Source: Liquidambar formosana (taxonomy: Eukaryota > Streptophyta > Magnoliopsida > Saxifragales > Altingiaceae). Taken from it: a DNA stretch of 64,000 nt. The notes beneath the pieces are model-generated. The model was not told the DNA's origin. It did no database searches and worked only from the letters and a program-made list of their open reading frames with translations. Made by a program: the position numbers and the translations under genes. The stretch covers positions 18,623,046 to 18,687,045 of the forward strand of contig CM077824.1 in assembly GCA_039720395.1 (NCBI GenBank). The letters run 5' to 3'. Below are positions 22,392 through 35,140 of this stretch, piece after piece (within the stretch, counting starts at the first letter, position 1; each line of letters starts with the position of its first letter).

Positions 22392-24380
22392 GGTGGTTGT
22401 TTTGTTTGCTTTTTGATCTTTTGGTTCTTTCTTGTTTGCTGAAGGAAGTCTTGATGTTTTGTGTGTTGGAGCAAGATGATTATTTAGTGGTTTTTGTAGT
22501 TGTATTTCTTAATCCTTTCATCACAATCACAATGTCCATAAATCAAACAAACAACAAAAGCAGGATTTACAAATTGAGGTATTAATGGTTTGAAAGTTGA
22601 TGTAATTTGTGTGAACCAAAAAAAAAAAAGAAAAAAAGAAAAAGCAATATATAAGTTATGTAGTGAATATAATTACATTTTAACGCACAATAAGTAACAT
22701 TTGTAGACAACAAAAGTTTGGGCTTCTTACCTTGTTTGTTGTAAGTAATATTTTCTCCACTTCAAATTTTTGAAAAGCATCAACTTGTAACTCTCCATAT
22801 GTGACATAATTATATTGCGTGTGAGAGGATAATATTGATATAACTTAAGATCAAGTTCTTGTTGGGTCTGGTTCGTGGTTCAAAGTTCTGGTTGTGGTCA
22901 TCTTAGTCACAGTTATCTTGTCGCGTCTCAGGCGAGACGCAACTTGACCATGAAACAATGTTAAAAAAATTCAAAACAAATTATTTAAAATTAGAAGAAA
23001 TAGAGCAATCACATTGGAACCATTAATAATCAAATAATAATAATGATAAATTAAGACTTATAATATGACGAAAATTTTGAAAACAGGTTAATGTGCCATG
23101 AAAAATGTATACTATTTGGGTTTTTGATACCTAATACATTCTCATAGTGAAGGTTATATATATGCACATATTTTTTTTATTGAATTTTTAATATAATTTT
23201 ATATTTATACACACCCACCCACACACATAAAGGACATGAATGCATGATTATCAATACAATATTTACTTCATCAAAAAAAAATTTAGTTGAATAAAGGTAA
23301 TAACAGAGTTAGGTTAATTTAAATAAAAAACTTAATAAATTATAATTGTTTTTTTTTACAAAGTGTAGGACAGATTTCATGAGTAAAATAAATAAAAATA
23401 AATAAGGGTTAGTTTGCAACTAAACTATGTTATAAGAGTCATAAATTTATAACTTAAAGAAAGGAAGTTGATGTTGAAATGCAAGGATTTGGAGAGAATA
23501 TGTTATTAGATTCATAAATTCATAGTTCAAAGAAAGAGGAATTTGAAGTTGAAATGAAGGGATTTTGAGACATTTGGCCCTTCTGAAATTGGATACTTTT
23601 ACTTATTGACCAAAAAAAAAAAAAAAATGAAAGAAGGAAAAGAGAGGATATGGGGGTTTTGACTCAAAAATCTCATCTCGACTATCTCGGCCTAGATCAT
23701 CTTGTCATGTCTCGGTTTCGCAGAGATCTTCGTGTCGTGTCTCGTTCTCAAACGAGACGATATATTTTTATATATAACTTGACTTGGTAGAAAATTTCAT
23801 CTTGTCCTTTACCAAGACTGTGAATCATGGTTTGGTAGTTTGAGGCGATATATTCATCTCTAACTTAGCAGAAAATCTTGTCTCATCCTATATCGAGAAG
23901 GTGAACCATGGTTTGGCTGCTTGAGGCCTCAATCCAAGTGTAGCCATTCAAGGTGGTAATTCTTTACCCAAGCCCAACCCATTGTTTAAAAGCTTCAGTC
24001 TAAGCTTACCCATTGGTCGGGTTGGCCTATATTTATCTTCCATAAGCTCCAAACCCATGTACCTCTACTTCAGTTGTGAAGTCTACAACCTAACTCACCT
24101 TGGCCATCATATAAACTTTATTGACCAAACATTATTGCCATCATTGTTGCCTTACCAAATTTCCTAAGGTACCCCTTCGATGCAACAAGACGTGGGTACG
24201 GATGTGGGATTTGTGCCAGATACAACACCCCTATCCACTGGTCCATATCCAATTTTTTGATCCTTCTTGGCTGATTCTAGTATCCTAAAAGTTGAGCATT
24301 TGATGAATTCGATTCCAAGATACACACCTGCACTCAATATCCCCAGCCAAGTCCTTGTAAAAGAGGTTGCCGTTGCCAAT

Positions 24381-24810
24381 TGGTGCGGACACCAGACCTC
24401 GACCACAGATCACACAGGTGTACGAGCGCCACCGACGCCGCCGGACAGCACACCCGGTGACCTTATGGCTGGATACGATGGATTATTAGAGAGCTATAGG
24501 ATTTTATTACCTTTTTAAGACTATTTTAATTTTATTTGGTTTATTTAGATTTCCTTTTGATTATTATGTCTTATTTCCTTAATTAGATGTAATGGAGCCT
24601 ATTTAAGGTTTCGAATATTAGGGTTTGAGACTCATTTCATTATTATTAAAATTTGGAACTTACGTTTGGGCTGGTTCTCCAGACAAACCCTAGCTTCTTT
24701 GCTTCTTTGCTTCTTGCTTCTTTGTTTCTCTTGCTTCTGTTCTTTGTTGCTAGTTGAATCGTGCTTAGTGATATTGTGACTTGAACCTTTGGTGTGGATG
24801 TCCTACATCA
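24381..24810 (+). repeat. 5' LTR of the chromovirus
   Basis: 430 bp, beginning TGGTGCGGACACC and ending GTCCTACATCA. It contains a CT-rich run of TTGCTTCT-like repeats near 24690-24745 and matches the 3' LTR except for about 11 substitutions. Confidence 0.95.
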
Positions 24811-24814
24811 ACTT

Positions 24815-24826
24815 TGGTATCAGAGC
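24815..24826 (+). promoter_or_regulatory. Primer binding site, initiator tRNA-Met
   Basis: TGGTATCAGAGC, 4 bp after the 5' LTR, is complementary to the 3' end of plant initiator tRNA-Met and is the common primer site of plant LTR retrotransposons. Confidence 0.9.
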
Positions 24827-26365
24827 AAATTCCATCCATGGTGCCGAAACCTTCCGCCAATCCTCGCTTTAAGATGCCCCGCGAGTTCTTTCCACAAAAG
24901 CAAATCATTCCTCACCCCTTCGTCCTCCCCCACAAGATTTTTGAAGCCACCCGCGCAGCCCTTGCAGAATAACAAGCCTAGAAATCCAAAACGCCCGTCG
25001 AACAACCCAAGAAACCTAAGCTTCCCTTTCGTTCTCGCCTCTGAAACCATCGTCGTACCCTCACGAATCAGCCCACAAACTCAAGCCATTACCCCTAACC
25101 TCGCGCCAACAACCCCACTGTGAACCCCAAACCCCAAATCCCCTGAAACCCACTCCCAACGAGTCAACACCCACTGTGACTCCAACCCCTTAATCAGCAA
25201 TTCAACCCCATACCCATTGAAACCAAAACCCAAAACCCAGAGAACACAAAATCCTCTATCGAGCACCCAAAAAAATAAAAAAAAAAATTTTCCGTCAAAC
25301 CCCATTGCACCCACCGCCAATTTGCACTGTCGACACCCAGCACGAATCCATACCCACTGTGAAATCAAAACCCATCACCACTGTCAACGACACACCCAAA
25401 CCCCATCCATTCCACCACTGACATCCCCATATCCAACGATCTCCATCGTCGCCATCAGAGGCCACCTTTGCCGGAAACCGCCCTTGCACAACGCCATCTG
25501 AGCCCTCTATCACCGCCGTCGGAGACATTCAGCCAACCACTGTCGAAGTCGAGTCACCCCATCGTCGATCCGTAGCTGTCCAGGGCCTGCCGGCGACTCC
25601 CCGTCGTCACACCGCCGTCGACATCTCGCCGTCGCCCCAGCGCCGTCGGCCTTGCACTGTCAGAACTCCCTTCGCCTTTGTTGTCTCGAGAAGCTTCCAG
25701 CTTCTTAGATACAAATTGGGTTTTAAGCAAAAGAAGTCTTTAGGCTGTTTGGCAACGGGTATCCATTAGATTTAGTTCGCGGATAAGACTATCCTCTTTT
25801 GGACCAGGCTATTCTCATCCGGGTTAGTACTATTCCCTCCTCTTTAGTAGATTTTAATTTGTTTATTTTAAATTGTATCAATAATTTTTCTTTGTGCTTG
25901 GCTAGAATTCACTGCCAAAAAAAAAAAAAAAATCCTTTTTGCTTCAATCGTTTATTTATTTAGTTTTACCCACTTTGCAAGCCCACCCCAATTGATTACC
26001 CAATTTGTCCTATTTCCCCTTGAATTGAACCGAGTCATTCTCACATGCCTTAAAGCACTCGGTTTGATTTATTAATTGTAGAGAATTGTCAAGTTTGTGG
26101 TAGTATTTAACTTATTTGGTTAGTTAACACTTTGAATACTAGCACTACATCCTTGCAACTGTCTATTGAATTAGGACTTAGTCTCTGTTATTAAAAGCTT
26201 ATTGGACCAAAGTGAGTTGAGAAAAAAAAAAAAAAAAAAGAAAGAAAGAAAGAAAGAAAGAAAGTAAAATTGCTTGCTGAAATTGCTTGCCCAAATCTCA
26301 GTGCACTTAGCTACCTCGTAAGATCCTTGTTTCATTTTACCACCCCATACCTAGTACATCTTCGC
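24827..26365 (+). other. Chromovirus untranslated leader
   Basis: 1.5 kb between primer site and gag. It is pyrimidine- and C-rich with scattered CGTCG motifs, open by chance in several frames without recognisable protein content. A (GAAA)n run lies at about 26222-26265. Confidence 0.6.
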
Positions 26366-27386
26366 ATGCACTTACGTAGTGGTCGTGTTATATCTAGTCC
26401 TGAGTGTCAGTTAACCATGGGATCGAGTCAAGAGGACTCCCTAGGGAGACTTCTCCAAGATTTGTACACCAAGTTTGATTCTCAGCTTGCTGAGGAGCGT
26501 GCCAGAACTGACGCTCGATTTGAGTTGTTAGAAGTTTCTGTGGCAAAAATTGTCGCTTCCCTAGAAGGCGATCAATGCCAGTCAGGAATCATGATTGACA
26601 ATACAGATAGAGCACACCCTAGGCCACCTCCTAGAGGTTATGAGCAAAATCCTAATCGATATTATGCTGATTATAGGGACTTTAGGGATCCTGATGATAG
26701 AGTTAGGCCGGGGAACAATCAAAATTGAAGCGCCTACTTTTGATAGTCGACTCGACCCAAAAGCCTTCACTGATTGGATCCGAGAGATGGACCACTTCTT
26801 TGAGTGGTACGAATTGTCGGCCGATCGGAGAGTTAGGTTTGCCAAAATGAAGCTTATTGGTAAGGCTAAACTTTTCTGGGAAAGTACTAAACTCCTTCTC
26901 GCTTGAAAACACCAGCCTCCTATTAATGATTGGGTGGAAATGAAAGAGAAGCTTAGAGACAAATATTTGCCCCAGTCGTATCAAGGCAACCTACTTGACC
27001 AATGGAAAAACATAAGGCAAGGGAACCGACCTGCCACTGAGTACATCGCCCAATTTGATGAGTATATGATGCGATGTGACGTGGTTGAGGATGAGCGTAT
27101 GATTTTGAGTAGGTTTAGGAACGGTCTTAATGATGACCTCCGAAAGGAACTTGTCTTACGTGAGGTCTCAAATTTAAGCGACACCTACACCTTTGTCCAA
27201 AATCATGAGCTAGTTGCTAGGCCTCCGTTCTCAAAGCGCACTGAAACTAGAAGCCCATTTCGTTATCCTTCAACTTCAGTGCCTAGGACAACAGCCGGTC
27301 CGCCTCAGGTTAGATCCAATTCTACTCCTGCCCAGTTGCGAAAAAGGTATCAAACCCTTTCGTACCAAATAAGGGTAAAGAAGTGA
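26366..27386 (+). pseudogene. Degenerate gag of the chromovirus
   Basis: The likely start is ATG at 26366 (MHLRSGRVI), as in many plant gypsy gag proteins. The first frame stops at 26728; the frame then shifts by +1 inside 26595-26728 and continues with the capsid region (APTFDSRLDPKAFTDWIREM, then MKLIGKAKLFWES). It is broken by TGA at 26904 and resumes with WVEMKEKLRDKYLPQSYQ and IAQFDEYMMRCDV, a typical Retrotrans_gag domain, until a stop at about 27384. A further shift is needed to reach the zinc knuckle. No intact structural protein can be made. Confidence 0.88.
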
Positions 27387-27389
27387 TTG

Positions 27390-30300
27390 GTGCCCTCCCA
27401 GACTAAATTCTCGCATCCAATGCTTCAAGTGCCATGGTTTCGGGCATGTATCCTCTAGTTGCCCCACTAAAGAGACCTTATATATAGAAGGTTCGAATCA
27501 TGAGGGAACTGAAGAAGAGTTGGACGAGCAGATATATGAACCTGACATAAACCATATTGATGATCTCGATGATGAGTTTACTGACTCTAGTCATCAACTC
27601 ACAATGGGTGTCGTCAGGTGTGCCTTAGCGCAGTCTAGAGAGAATGATGATTGGAGACGAACTACAATTTTCCACACCGATATCAAGTGTGGAGAAAAGG
27701 ATTACAAGGTGATCATAGATAGTGGGAATTGTATCAACGCTGTGTCATCTAGCCTTGTCTCTCGTCTAGGTTTAAGATCCATGCCCCACCCTAGTCCCTA
27801 TAATGTCTCCTGGGTTGACACCTCATCCATAGCTATTAAAGAGAGATGCCTTATTCCTATTCAGTTCCTTTCCTATAAGGACCAAATATGGTGTGATGTT
27901 GTCCCGATGGATGTGGGCCATATCATCTTAGGGCGCCTATGGCTTTTCGATTTAGATGTTACCATTTATGGTCGCTCTAATTCGTGCTCGTTTGTCTTCA
28001 ATGGGCAGAAAATCAAGCTTAACCCTTTACAGCCCAAACCTACCAACATAGGTCACAAAGGTCAAAAGAAAGAAATGGGTAGAGAAAAGGGTTTACACAT
28101 CATTAGCCCCAAAGAGATCGAGAAAGAAGCAAATCTAGGATCTCTTGTGTTTGCCCTAGTCGCCAAGGAAATCCCATCTATTACTCATGAAGAACCACCT
28201 GAAGAAGTTATCCCTGTTCTTCATCAGTTTCAAAACCTTTTCCCTGAGGACCTCCCAGATCAACTACCACCAATGCGTGACATTCAACACGCGATTGATT
28301 TTGTTCCAGGAGCGACACTCCCAAACTTGCCCCACTATAGGATGAATCTTACAGAGCATGCTGAGTTGAAGAGGCAAGTAGATGAACTCTTGAGAAAGGG
28401 ATTTATTCAGGAAAGTTTAAGTCCATGTGCTGTACCCGTACTACTAACCCCCAAGAAAGATGGATCATGGAGAATGTGTGTGGATAGCCGTGCAATCAAC
28501 AAGATTATGGTGAAATACCGTTTTCCAATCCCTAGGCTTGACGTTATGTTAGATATGATGGTCGGAGCTAAGATCTTCTCAAAGATAGATCTGAAAAATG
28601 GCTACCACTAAATTCGAATTCGTCCAGGAGACGAATGGAAAACGGCCTTCAAAACCAAGGATGGTCTTTATGAATGGTTGGTCATACCTTTTGGGTTATC
28701 CAATGCTCCTAGTACTTTTATGAGAGTGATGACACAAGTACTTCGACCTTTTATGGGTAAGTTTCTAGTTGTATACTTCGATGACATCCTCATCTATAGC
28801 AATACCAAGGAGCAACACTTAGACCACCTCACACAAGTTTGTCAAGCCCTACAAGAGGCCAACTTATATGCCAACCTTAAGAAGTGTTCATTCTTCACTA
28901 CTAGTGTTATCTTCTTAGGGTTTGTAGTATCCTCTGAAGGAGTCTCGGCTGACCCACAAAAGGTACAGGCAATAGTAGAATGGTCTGAGCCCAAGAATAT
29001 CCATGAGATTCGAAGCTTCCATGGGCTCGCTACTTTCTACCGTCGATTTATCAAAGGGTTCAGTGCTATAATGGCCCCCATTACTGATTGTCTCAAGAAA
29101 GGGGAATTCCAGTGGACCATAGCAGCCACTAAAGCCTTTGTGGAGATTAAGAAGAGAATGACTGAAGCGCCAGTTATGCGCCTCCCAGACTTCTCAAAGG
29201 TGTTTGAAATAGAATGCGATGCATCTGGGTTAGGTATAGGAGGAGTACTCAGTCAAGAACAACATCCAATTGCCTATTTTAGTGAAAAGCTAAAAGACGC
29301 AAAACAAAAGTACTCCACCTATGATAAGGAATTCTATGCTGTAGTGCAATCTTTAAAGCACTGGCGCCATTACCTGCTGCCTAAAGAATTCATTCTTCAC
29401 TCTGATCATGAAACTTTAAGGTATATCAACTCCCAGAAAAAGTTAAACTTTAGACATGGTCGCTGGGTTGAGTTTTTACAAGCTTATACCTTTGTACTCA
29501 AGCATCGATCCGGAGTTGAAAATAAGGTAGCTGATGCCCTGAGTCGTCGTGTTTTGTTACTTTCCATGATGAAAGTACAAATCACTGGGTTTGAACGCCT
29601 CAAAGAAGAATATGAGTCATGCCCAGATTTTGGCGATGTTTACCAAATCCTGCAAGATGAACAGACCCTTGAAGTTGATGGGTTTATTCTTCAGAACGGG
29701 TATCTGTTCAATGGTAACAAATTGTGTATCCCACGTTCATCAGTGAGAGACTTTATAGTGTGGGAATTACATGCAAGTGGTCTGTCAGGTCATTTTGGGC
29801 GAGACAAAACTATTGAAGAAGTAGAGCGCACCTTCTATTGGCCTAGTTTGAAGAGGGATGTTGCCAAAATTGTGAGTCAGTGCCGTATATGTCAATTGGC
29901 AAAACATAGGAGACAGAATACCGGCCTCTACACTCCATTACCCGTGCCCGATTGTCCATGGCAAGATGTGAGCATAGATTTTGTTCTAGGTCTTCCCCGT
30001 ACCTTTAGGAAACATGATTCTATTCTTGTGGTCGTGGATCGTTTTTCTAAAATGGCTCACTTCATCCCTTGCTCTAAGACAGCTGATGCTTCCTATGTTG
30101 CCAAATTGTTCTTCACTGAAATTGTCAAGCTGTATGGCCTTCCCAAAACCATAGTGTCCGATAGGGATGTCAAATTCATGAGTTACTTTTGGAAAACACT
30201 TTGGCATTTGTTAGGCACAAAGCTGAAATTCTCCACCGCCTATCATCCTCAAACTGATGGTCAAACTGAAGTTGTTAATAGAAGTTTAGGTAACCTCTTG

Positions 30301-31062
30301 AGGAGTTTGGTAGGTGACAATAATAGGAGTTGGGATTCCATCTTACCCCCAGCTCAGTTTGCATACAATAGCTCTGTTAATAGGTCTATAGGCATGAGTC
30401 CGTTTGAGGTTGTGCATGGTTACAAGCCTAGGAAACCTTTAGACCTCCTCCCTATGTCTCCTCATGTTAGGACCTCTGAGTCAGCTGAGGCATTTGCCCG
30501 TCATGTCCATGATTTGCACCATGAGATTAGCAAGCGTATTCATGCAAGCAATGAAAAATATAAAACACAAGCTAACTCACGTAGGCGCTATGTAGAATTT
30601 AATACTAGAGACTATGTTATGATTCGAGTTAGGCCTGAGCGATTGTCTTCTGGAACTGCTCGGAAATTGCAAGCTCGTAGTGCTGGGCCATTTAAAGTGT
30701 TATCACGGGTTGGGCCGAATGCTTATGTTATAGACCTACCATCTCATTATGGGATTAGCTCTACTTTTAATGTTGAAGACCTTGTTGCTTATAAAGATCC
30801 CGTAACTATAGCTGATGAACCTTTTGTTGATCCTCCCCAACTCCCATCTAATCATATTGTTCGTGTTTCCCCACCCCTCACTTTTCCACAAGCACAAAAA
30901 GATTTTATTGATGCTATTTTGGATGAGCAAATTGTTTCTACTAGGGATGGTGGATTTCAGCGCTTCTTGGTTCATTGGCGAGGCCGTCCTGAATCAGATT
31001 GCACATGGATCACCCGTGATGAGCTCCAGCGGCTTGATCCAGATTTATGGGAGTACTATTAG
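27390..31062 (+). pseudogene. Chromovirus pol: PR, RT, RNase H, integrase, chromodomain-like end
   Basis: One frame with a single stop (TAA at 28609-28611, replacing a Gln codon within RT). In order: CCHC zinc knuckle CFKCHGFGHVSSSC (27421-27462); retropepsin-like protease with DSG at 27718-27726; reverse transcriptase about 28310-28960 with YFDDILIYS near 28774; RNase H with FEIECDASGLGIGG near 29205; integrase with an HHCC-type region ending CRICQ (~29770-29900) and a core domain around VVVDRFSKMAHFIPC (~30025). The C-terminus holds FLVHWRGRPESDCTWITRDE, a chromodomain-like module used by chromoviruses for target choice. It is otherwise well preserved, consistent with the young LTRs. Confidence 0.93.
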
Positions 31063-31102
31063 AGTCAACAGGAGCCACACGTGACAGAGTCTCGTTTTCC
31101 TC

Positions 31103-31115
31103 ACCCCGGGGGAGT
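31103..31115 (+). promoter_or_regulatory. Polypurine tract region
   Basis: CCCCGGGGGAGT lies directly upstream of the 3' LTR, where plus-strand priming occurs. It is short and only partly purine, so the exact primer is inferred from position. Confidence 0.55.
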
Positions 31116-31545
31116 TGGTGCGGACACCAGATCTCGACCACAAATCACACAGGTGTACGAGTGCCACCGACGCCGCCGGACAGCACACCCGGTGACCTTA
31201 TGGTTGGATACGATGGATTATTAGAGAGTTAGAGGATTTTATTACCTTTTTAAGACTATTTTAATTTTATTTGGTTTATTTAGATTTCCTTTTGATTATT
31301 ATGTCTTATTTCCTTAATTAGATGTAATGGAGCCTATTTAAGGTTCCGAATATTAGGGTTTGAGACTCACTTCATTATTATTAAAATTTGGAACTTACGT
31401 TTGGGCTGGTTCTCCAGACAAACCCTAGCTTATTTGCTTCTTTGCTTCTTGCTTCTTTGTTTCTCTTGCTTCTGTTCTTTGTTGTTGGTTGAATCGTGCT
31501 TAGTGATATTGTGACTTGAACCTTTGGTGTGGATGTCCTACATCA
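31116..31545 (+). repeat. 3' LTR of the chromovirus
   Basis: 430 bp, same ends and length as the 5' LTR. It is followed directly by the second copy of the CCAAT target duplication. Confidence 0.95.
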
Positions 31546-31949
31546 CCAATCCACCACTACAATGGTATGACCCATTGCTTCAGCACTCCTACTATACTGT
31601 GAACTCACAGAAACCACCCAATTACCCTGATCAAACACTATAGCTCCCACTTGGTTATATTATTGGCAAGCAAATCTATAGGCATACATACTATTTTTGA
31701 ATTTTCTATTTTTTGTTTTCCATTTAAAAAATTGAAAGGCTCATTGTGACCTCGAAATTTTTTTTTTGCCATTTTTTTACCCTTGCATGGATTTTGAAGC
31801 ACTGTGATTGAATGTATGGTTGTTCGGTGTAATGGACCCTCAATAAGATGGGTCATAAACTAGCCATTGTCAGTGCTAAAAGAGATGAGATTTTGGCTGG
31901 TAAAGGTGAGGGAGTTATTTTTTTCATTTAAAGACACTGAAGGTGGAGG

Positions 31950-32345
31950 ACTTCGAAGTTTATTGTTATTGTTGGAATATTAATTTTTAAAGGAGTTTGA
32001 GTGATGCCGAAGTAGAGGTGGAGGATAAAATCTAAGTTGCATTCAGTGAGGTTGGATCAGATGGGGAGAATCATATAATATGGACGTCGAGTAGGAGATG
32101 GGGTGTTCTTTATGGAAGGTTTCTTTCATTTGAGTGGCAGTGGTGATCAAGGAAGCATGGGAAATGGGGATCCATCCAGGGTGGCCTTCTTTGCATTGAC
32201 AATGCCAATAGGTGTAGCATGTGCAAGGAAGAGTTGAAAACTATCAAACACCTTCTATCATTGTTGCTTAGCTTCTGAGTTGTGATCGTTTACTCTGTAA
32301 TTATTTGGACTTCTTTAGCTTTCTCTGAATTTTGGTTGAGGATCT
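31950..32345 (+). pseudogene. LINE zf-RVT remnant in intron A
   Basis: Frame-shifted remnants of the zf-RVT region: around 32200-32265 the segment NANRCSMCKEELKTIKHLL is readable, preceded by a GGRWGVLYGRFLSFE-like stretch near 32095. Heavily decayed; direction is plus. Confidence 0.55.
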
Positions 32346-34894
32346 TTTGAAGAGTTGGAAGGTTTAGACAATCCTTGGTCAGGTGAGGTGTGGAAGATGG
32401 CCCCTTTATTCCAATTATGATGCGTATGAAGAATGCAATTGGAGGATTTTGTGAAGGCATTGAGCATCCCCGCTTGAGAGAGTTGAGCGTGATTCCTTTA
32501 TATGGAATGTGATTCCTTGTTGGCCCAGTAATTGGGGGGGTGATTGGGTCCCTGCTCTTATATTTTTGTATATCGGGAGAGAGAGAGAGCCGTGTAGGTA
32601 TCTTAAGTAGAATCCTTTTATTTCTGGGTCCTAATTCTTTATCTGGAATTCCCATGTGTGAAATGTGACATGGATTCATTATTTTTCCATTTCTTAATTT
32701 GTTGGAATCTAGAATGCTTACAACCTTATATGTCGCTGCATATCTGCAGCGGTAGGACTGTAGTTATGATCATGCAATAAGTGGCATAGCCATATTTCAT
32801 ATTTGTTGCCATACAGATTTTCTAATGGTTAAGTAGGGGAAAAATTGATAGTGTCTCATTTCCCTTCTTAGTTCTGAAAAGTTACGAGAAACAGTGTGGA
32901 ATGTGTAATAATTTCCAAGATAAAAATAATTTTCCTTCTTAGTTCTGAAAGTTTTGAGAAATAGTGTGGAATGTGAAATACTTTCCAAGATAAACTTCTT
33001 TTATCTTTCGAGGAAGTGCACATAACATTCTAAGATAACGTGTTAAAATTTGATGGTTCGACAACATTCAGTTTTCTAACGTATGGCATCTAGAATGCTT
33101 CCAACCTTGTATGTTGCTAGCTTGCTACATATCTGTAGGATTGTAGCTATGGTCATGCAATAGGTGTGACAAACCATATTTTGTTATTGCCATACGAATT
33201 TTCTAGTGGTTAAGCAGGGGAATGAAATAATGTATCATTTTCCTTCTCAGCTCTCAATTATGAGAAACAGTGTGGGATGTGAAATTATTTCCCAGATAAA
33301 CTTCTTTATGTATGCTACCAAAGATAAATTTCTTTGTTATTACCAAGCCAAAGCCATGAAGAAATTTCAAAGGGAGCCTTCTTGTCCTTGACTCGCGGTT
33401 TTGAATTTGGGAAAACATGCCGTCTTGTTTTTGTAGACTGCAAGATGGTTCTGCACTTCTACTGATCAGCTATGTATTTGACAACTACAAATTGTGAGCA
33501 TAACCATACAAACTGTACTGGTGGTGGTAAACCATATGATTGTGAGACGGCTTTAATATACACTGGATATTCTTGCAGTTAACGTGCGACTGGTGTGGAA
33601 AACTAGCATTTCAGCAGTCCTTTTTGTATATTTTTTTTTAAATTTAAATGTTCAGATGATATTAATTGATATCATTTATTTATATACTACTGACAATATG
33701 TATGCTGATACAGGTGTGCTGACTCTGAATTGTCCGAAGAGGCTGAAACCCCCTTTTTGGTAGAACGTGAGCCAACAGGATTGAAACCTACGTCTTGGAT
33801 GGACAACAGTGAAGATGAGGATGATGTTGCAGGTTACTAGCAGCATCTATGGAGGCTGCTGATGTGTTGAATTCAATCCTAAAAGTCCTTTTTGTGCAAA
33901 GAATTTTAATGTAGAGTTGAATATTGCTTTAGAGCTTTGTACTCTGTACTCTGTACTCTGTACTCTGGTGGCTAGTTGTTTTCCCTTAAATGGATGTTTT
34001 GATACCTTTGGTATCAACTAAGTAAAACCTCTCTTGGGTTTGGAGGAAGGCTATATACCTAGGTCTTGCAGCTTGACTACGTAGGCTATCAGGAGAAAAA
34101 GAGCATCTCGAAGTGGCTTGCTTTTGTTGGAGTGACAAGTCTACTGGTATGATCTGCTTGTTTGATTGGATCCCCCTTTACATACATTTGAGAGGTATGA
34201 TATACAGCTTGATGTGCAAAAGCGTATTGCAGTCTGTAGGTCATCGTGATTTCTTGGTTTAAAAGGAGTTATTGGGTTAAAATATGAATCGATTATGAAG
34301 ATGGGTGGGGTGGATCATATCAATATGAATCCACGACCGCAGCTGCCACTGACCCTGTTTCCAATTGTTTTGGGGTGTCACCATCCGCTTGAGCTGTTTC
34401 ATCGGTGTGTGGCAACAAACCGACTGAATAGGAGGACTTTATAAGCACCATAAGATGTAGTGAATAATCAAAATGCCAGTGCTCCATCTATTTGCCCTTT
34501 CGCAGAATTTAGACCAAATCAAACACAACGATCCACTGTTATCCTTGCATAACAAATCCCCGACCATACTCCTGAGTGTCGTTTAGCCATACCACATACT
34601 TGCACTTTGCATGAATCCATAGCCATTGCCTTGCAACGAGGGATCAGCACTTAAACTACCAGTCACCCTATGAACGTCATTCAAAAAATTCACAAATTCC
34701 CTGCACCAGCATGCTCGAAATGTGATAAGGTTTGAGGATAAGAAACCAAACCTCTTTCGATGTCAGCTTCATATTAAAACTATGCTTCAGTTTCTTGGGA
34801 AAGTTAGCTCAGGTAAAATGAATAAATTCTATGGTAGATCGTTTTGTGCTTCATAATAATGGTGTAGTTGGTCTACCTAAAAAGGCACCTTCCA

Positions 34895-35130
34895 TTATTG
34901 CTCCAGTACCATGGTATCCTCCCATTTCTTCTCGGCTAAAATTAAATACGAATGGGCTTGCTAAAGGCAATCCTGAGTCTACTGCAGTTGGGATGTTTTT
35001 AGAAAGTCCAGGGATTTGTGAAGGATGCTTATTGTGCTAATCTGGGGAATCATTCTTCCTTTTTTGGTTGAATTAGTGGCTATTATTCATGGTATTGAGA
35101 AAGCATGGCTTCATGGATAGAAAAATCACT
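34895..35130 (+). pseudogene. LINE RNase H remnant downstream of gene A
   Basis: PPISSRLKLNTNGLAKGNPE followed by STAVGMFLESPG matches the start of the RNase H domain of plant LINEs. It continues in shifted frames as AYCANLGNHSSFF, then IHGIEKAWLHGWK. The same stretch occurs downstream of gene B at 40090-40270, so it belonged to the unit before duplication. Confidence 0.75.
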
Positions 35131-35140
35131 ATTGGGGAAT

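Larger units (their letters stand above)
24375..31550 (+). mobile_element. Ty3/gypsy chromovirus, full-length but degenerate
   Basis: Two 430-bp LTRs (24381-24810 and 31116-31545) with TGGTG...CATCA ends are flanked by the 5-bp duplication CCAAT (24376-24380 and 31546-31550). The primer site TGGTATCAGAGC and a purine tract precede and follow the internal domain in the expected places. About 11 differences are visible between the LTRs (~2.6%), pointing to an insertion within roughly the last one to two million years under usual plant rates. Domain order gag, zinc knuckle, protease, RT, RNase H, integrase, chromodomain-like end is that of plant chromoviruses. Two frameshifts and two stops make it non-autonomous. 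It sits in sense orientation within intron A. Confidence 0.96.
20089..33713 (+). other. 13.6-kb intron of F-box gene A
   Basis: GT donor at 20089-20090 and AG acceptor at 33712-33713. 20.1-23.5 kb aligns with the C intron (42.7-46.1 kb), and 32.6-33.7 kb with 46.3-47.1 kb. Specific to A are a SINE, ~9 kb between 23.5 and 32.6 kb containing a Ty3/gypsy element, and LINE debris. Position 33180-33300 is a diverged repeat of 32800-32920. The conserved flanks make it an ancestral intron enlarged by insertions. Confidence 0.8.
17269..33840 (+). pseudogene. F-box/FBA gene A, split by a MULE insertion
   Basis: Exon 1 runs 17269-17649 and, after a 1,588 bp transposon plus one copy of its target duplication, 19247-20088; exon 2 is 33714-33840. 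Without the insertion the frame is open for 449 codons. Residues ~8-54 form an F-box (MDLPSFILTNILSELP, then CRCVCKTWLNLLSDP), which binds SKP1 in SCF ubiquitin ligases; residues ~128-380 match the plant F-box-associated domain (SCNGLLCLCKPS, then VCNPITGEYITIP, GFGFSPRTNQYK, FLNGAIHW and AFDFDNEEFYVVPPP). Exon 1 ends TCG AG|GTAAAC and exon 2 begins after GATACAG; frame is kept, giving an acidic C-terminal tail ending EDEDDVAGY. The insertion creates a stop four codons after its left edge, so the allele could yield a 131-aa F-box-only protein. Lack of any other lesion suggests recent disruption. The substrate is unknown. Confidence 0.88.
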
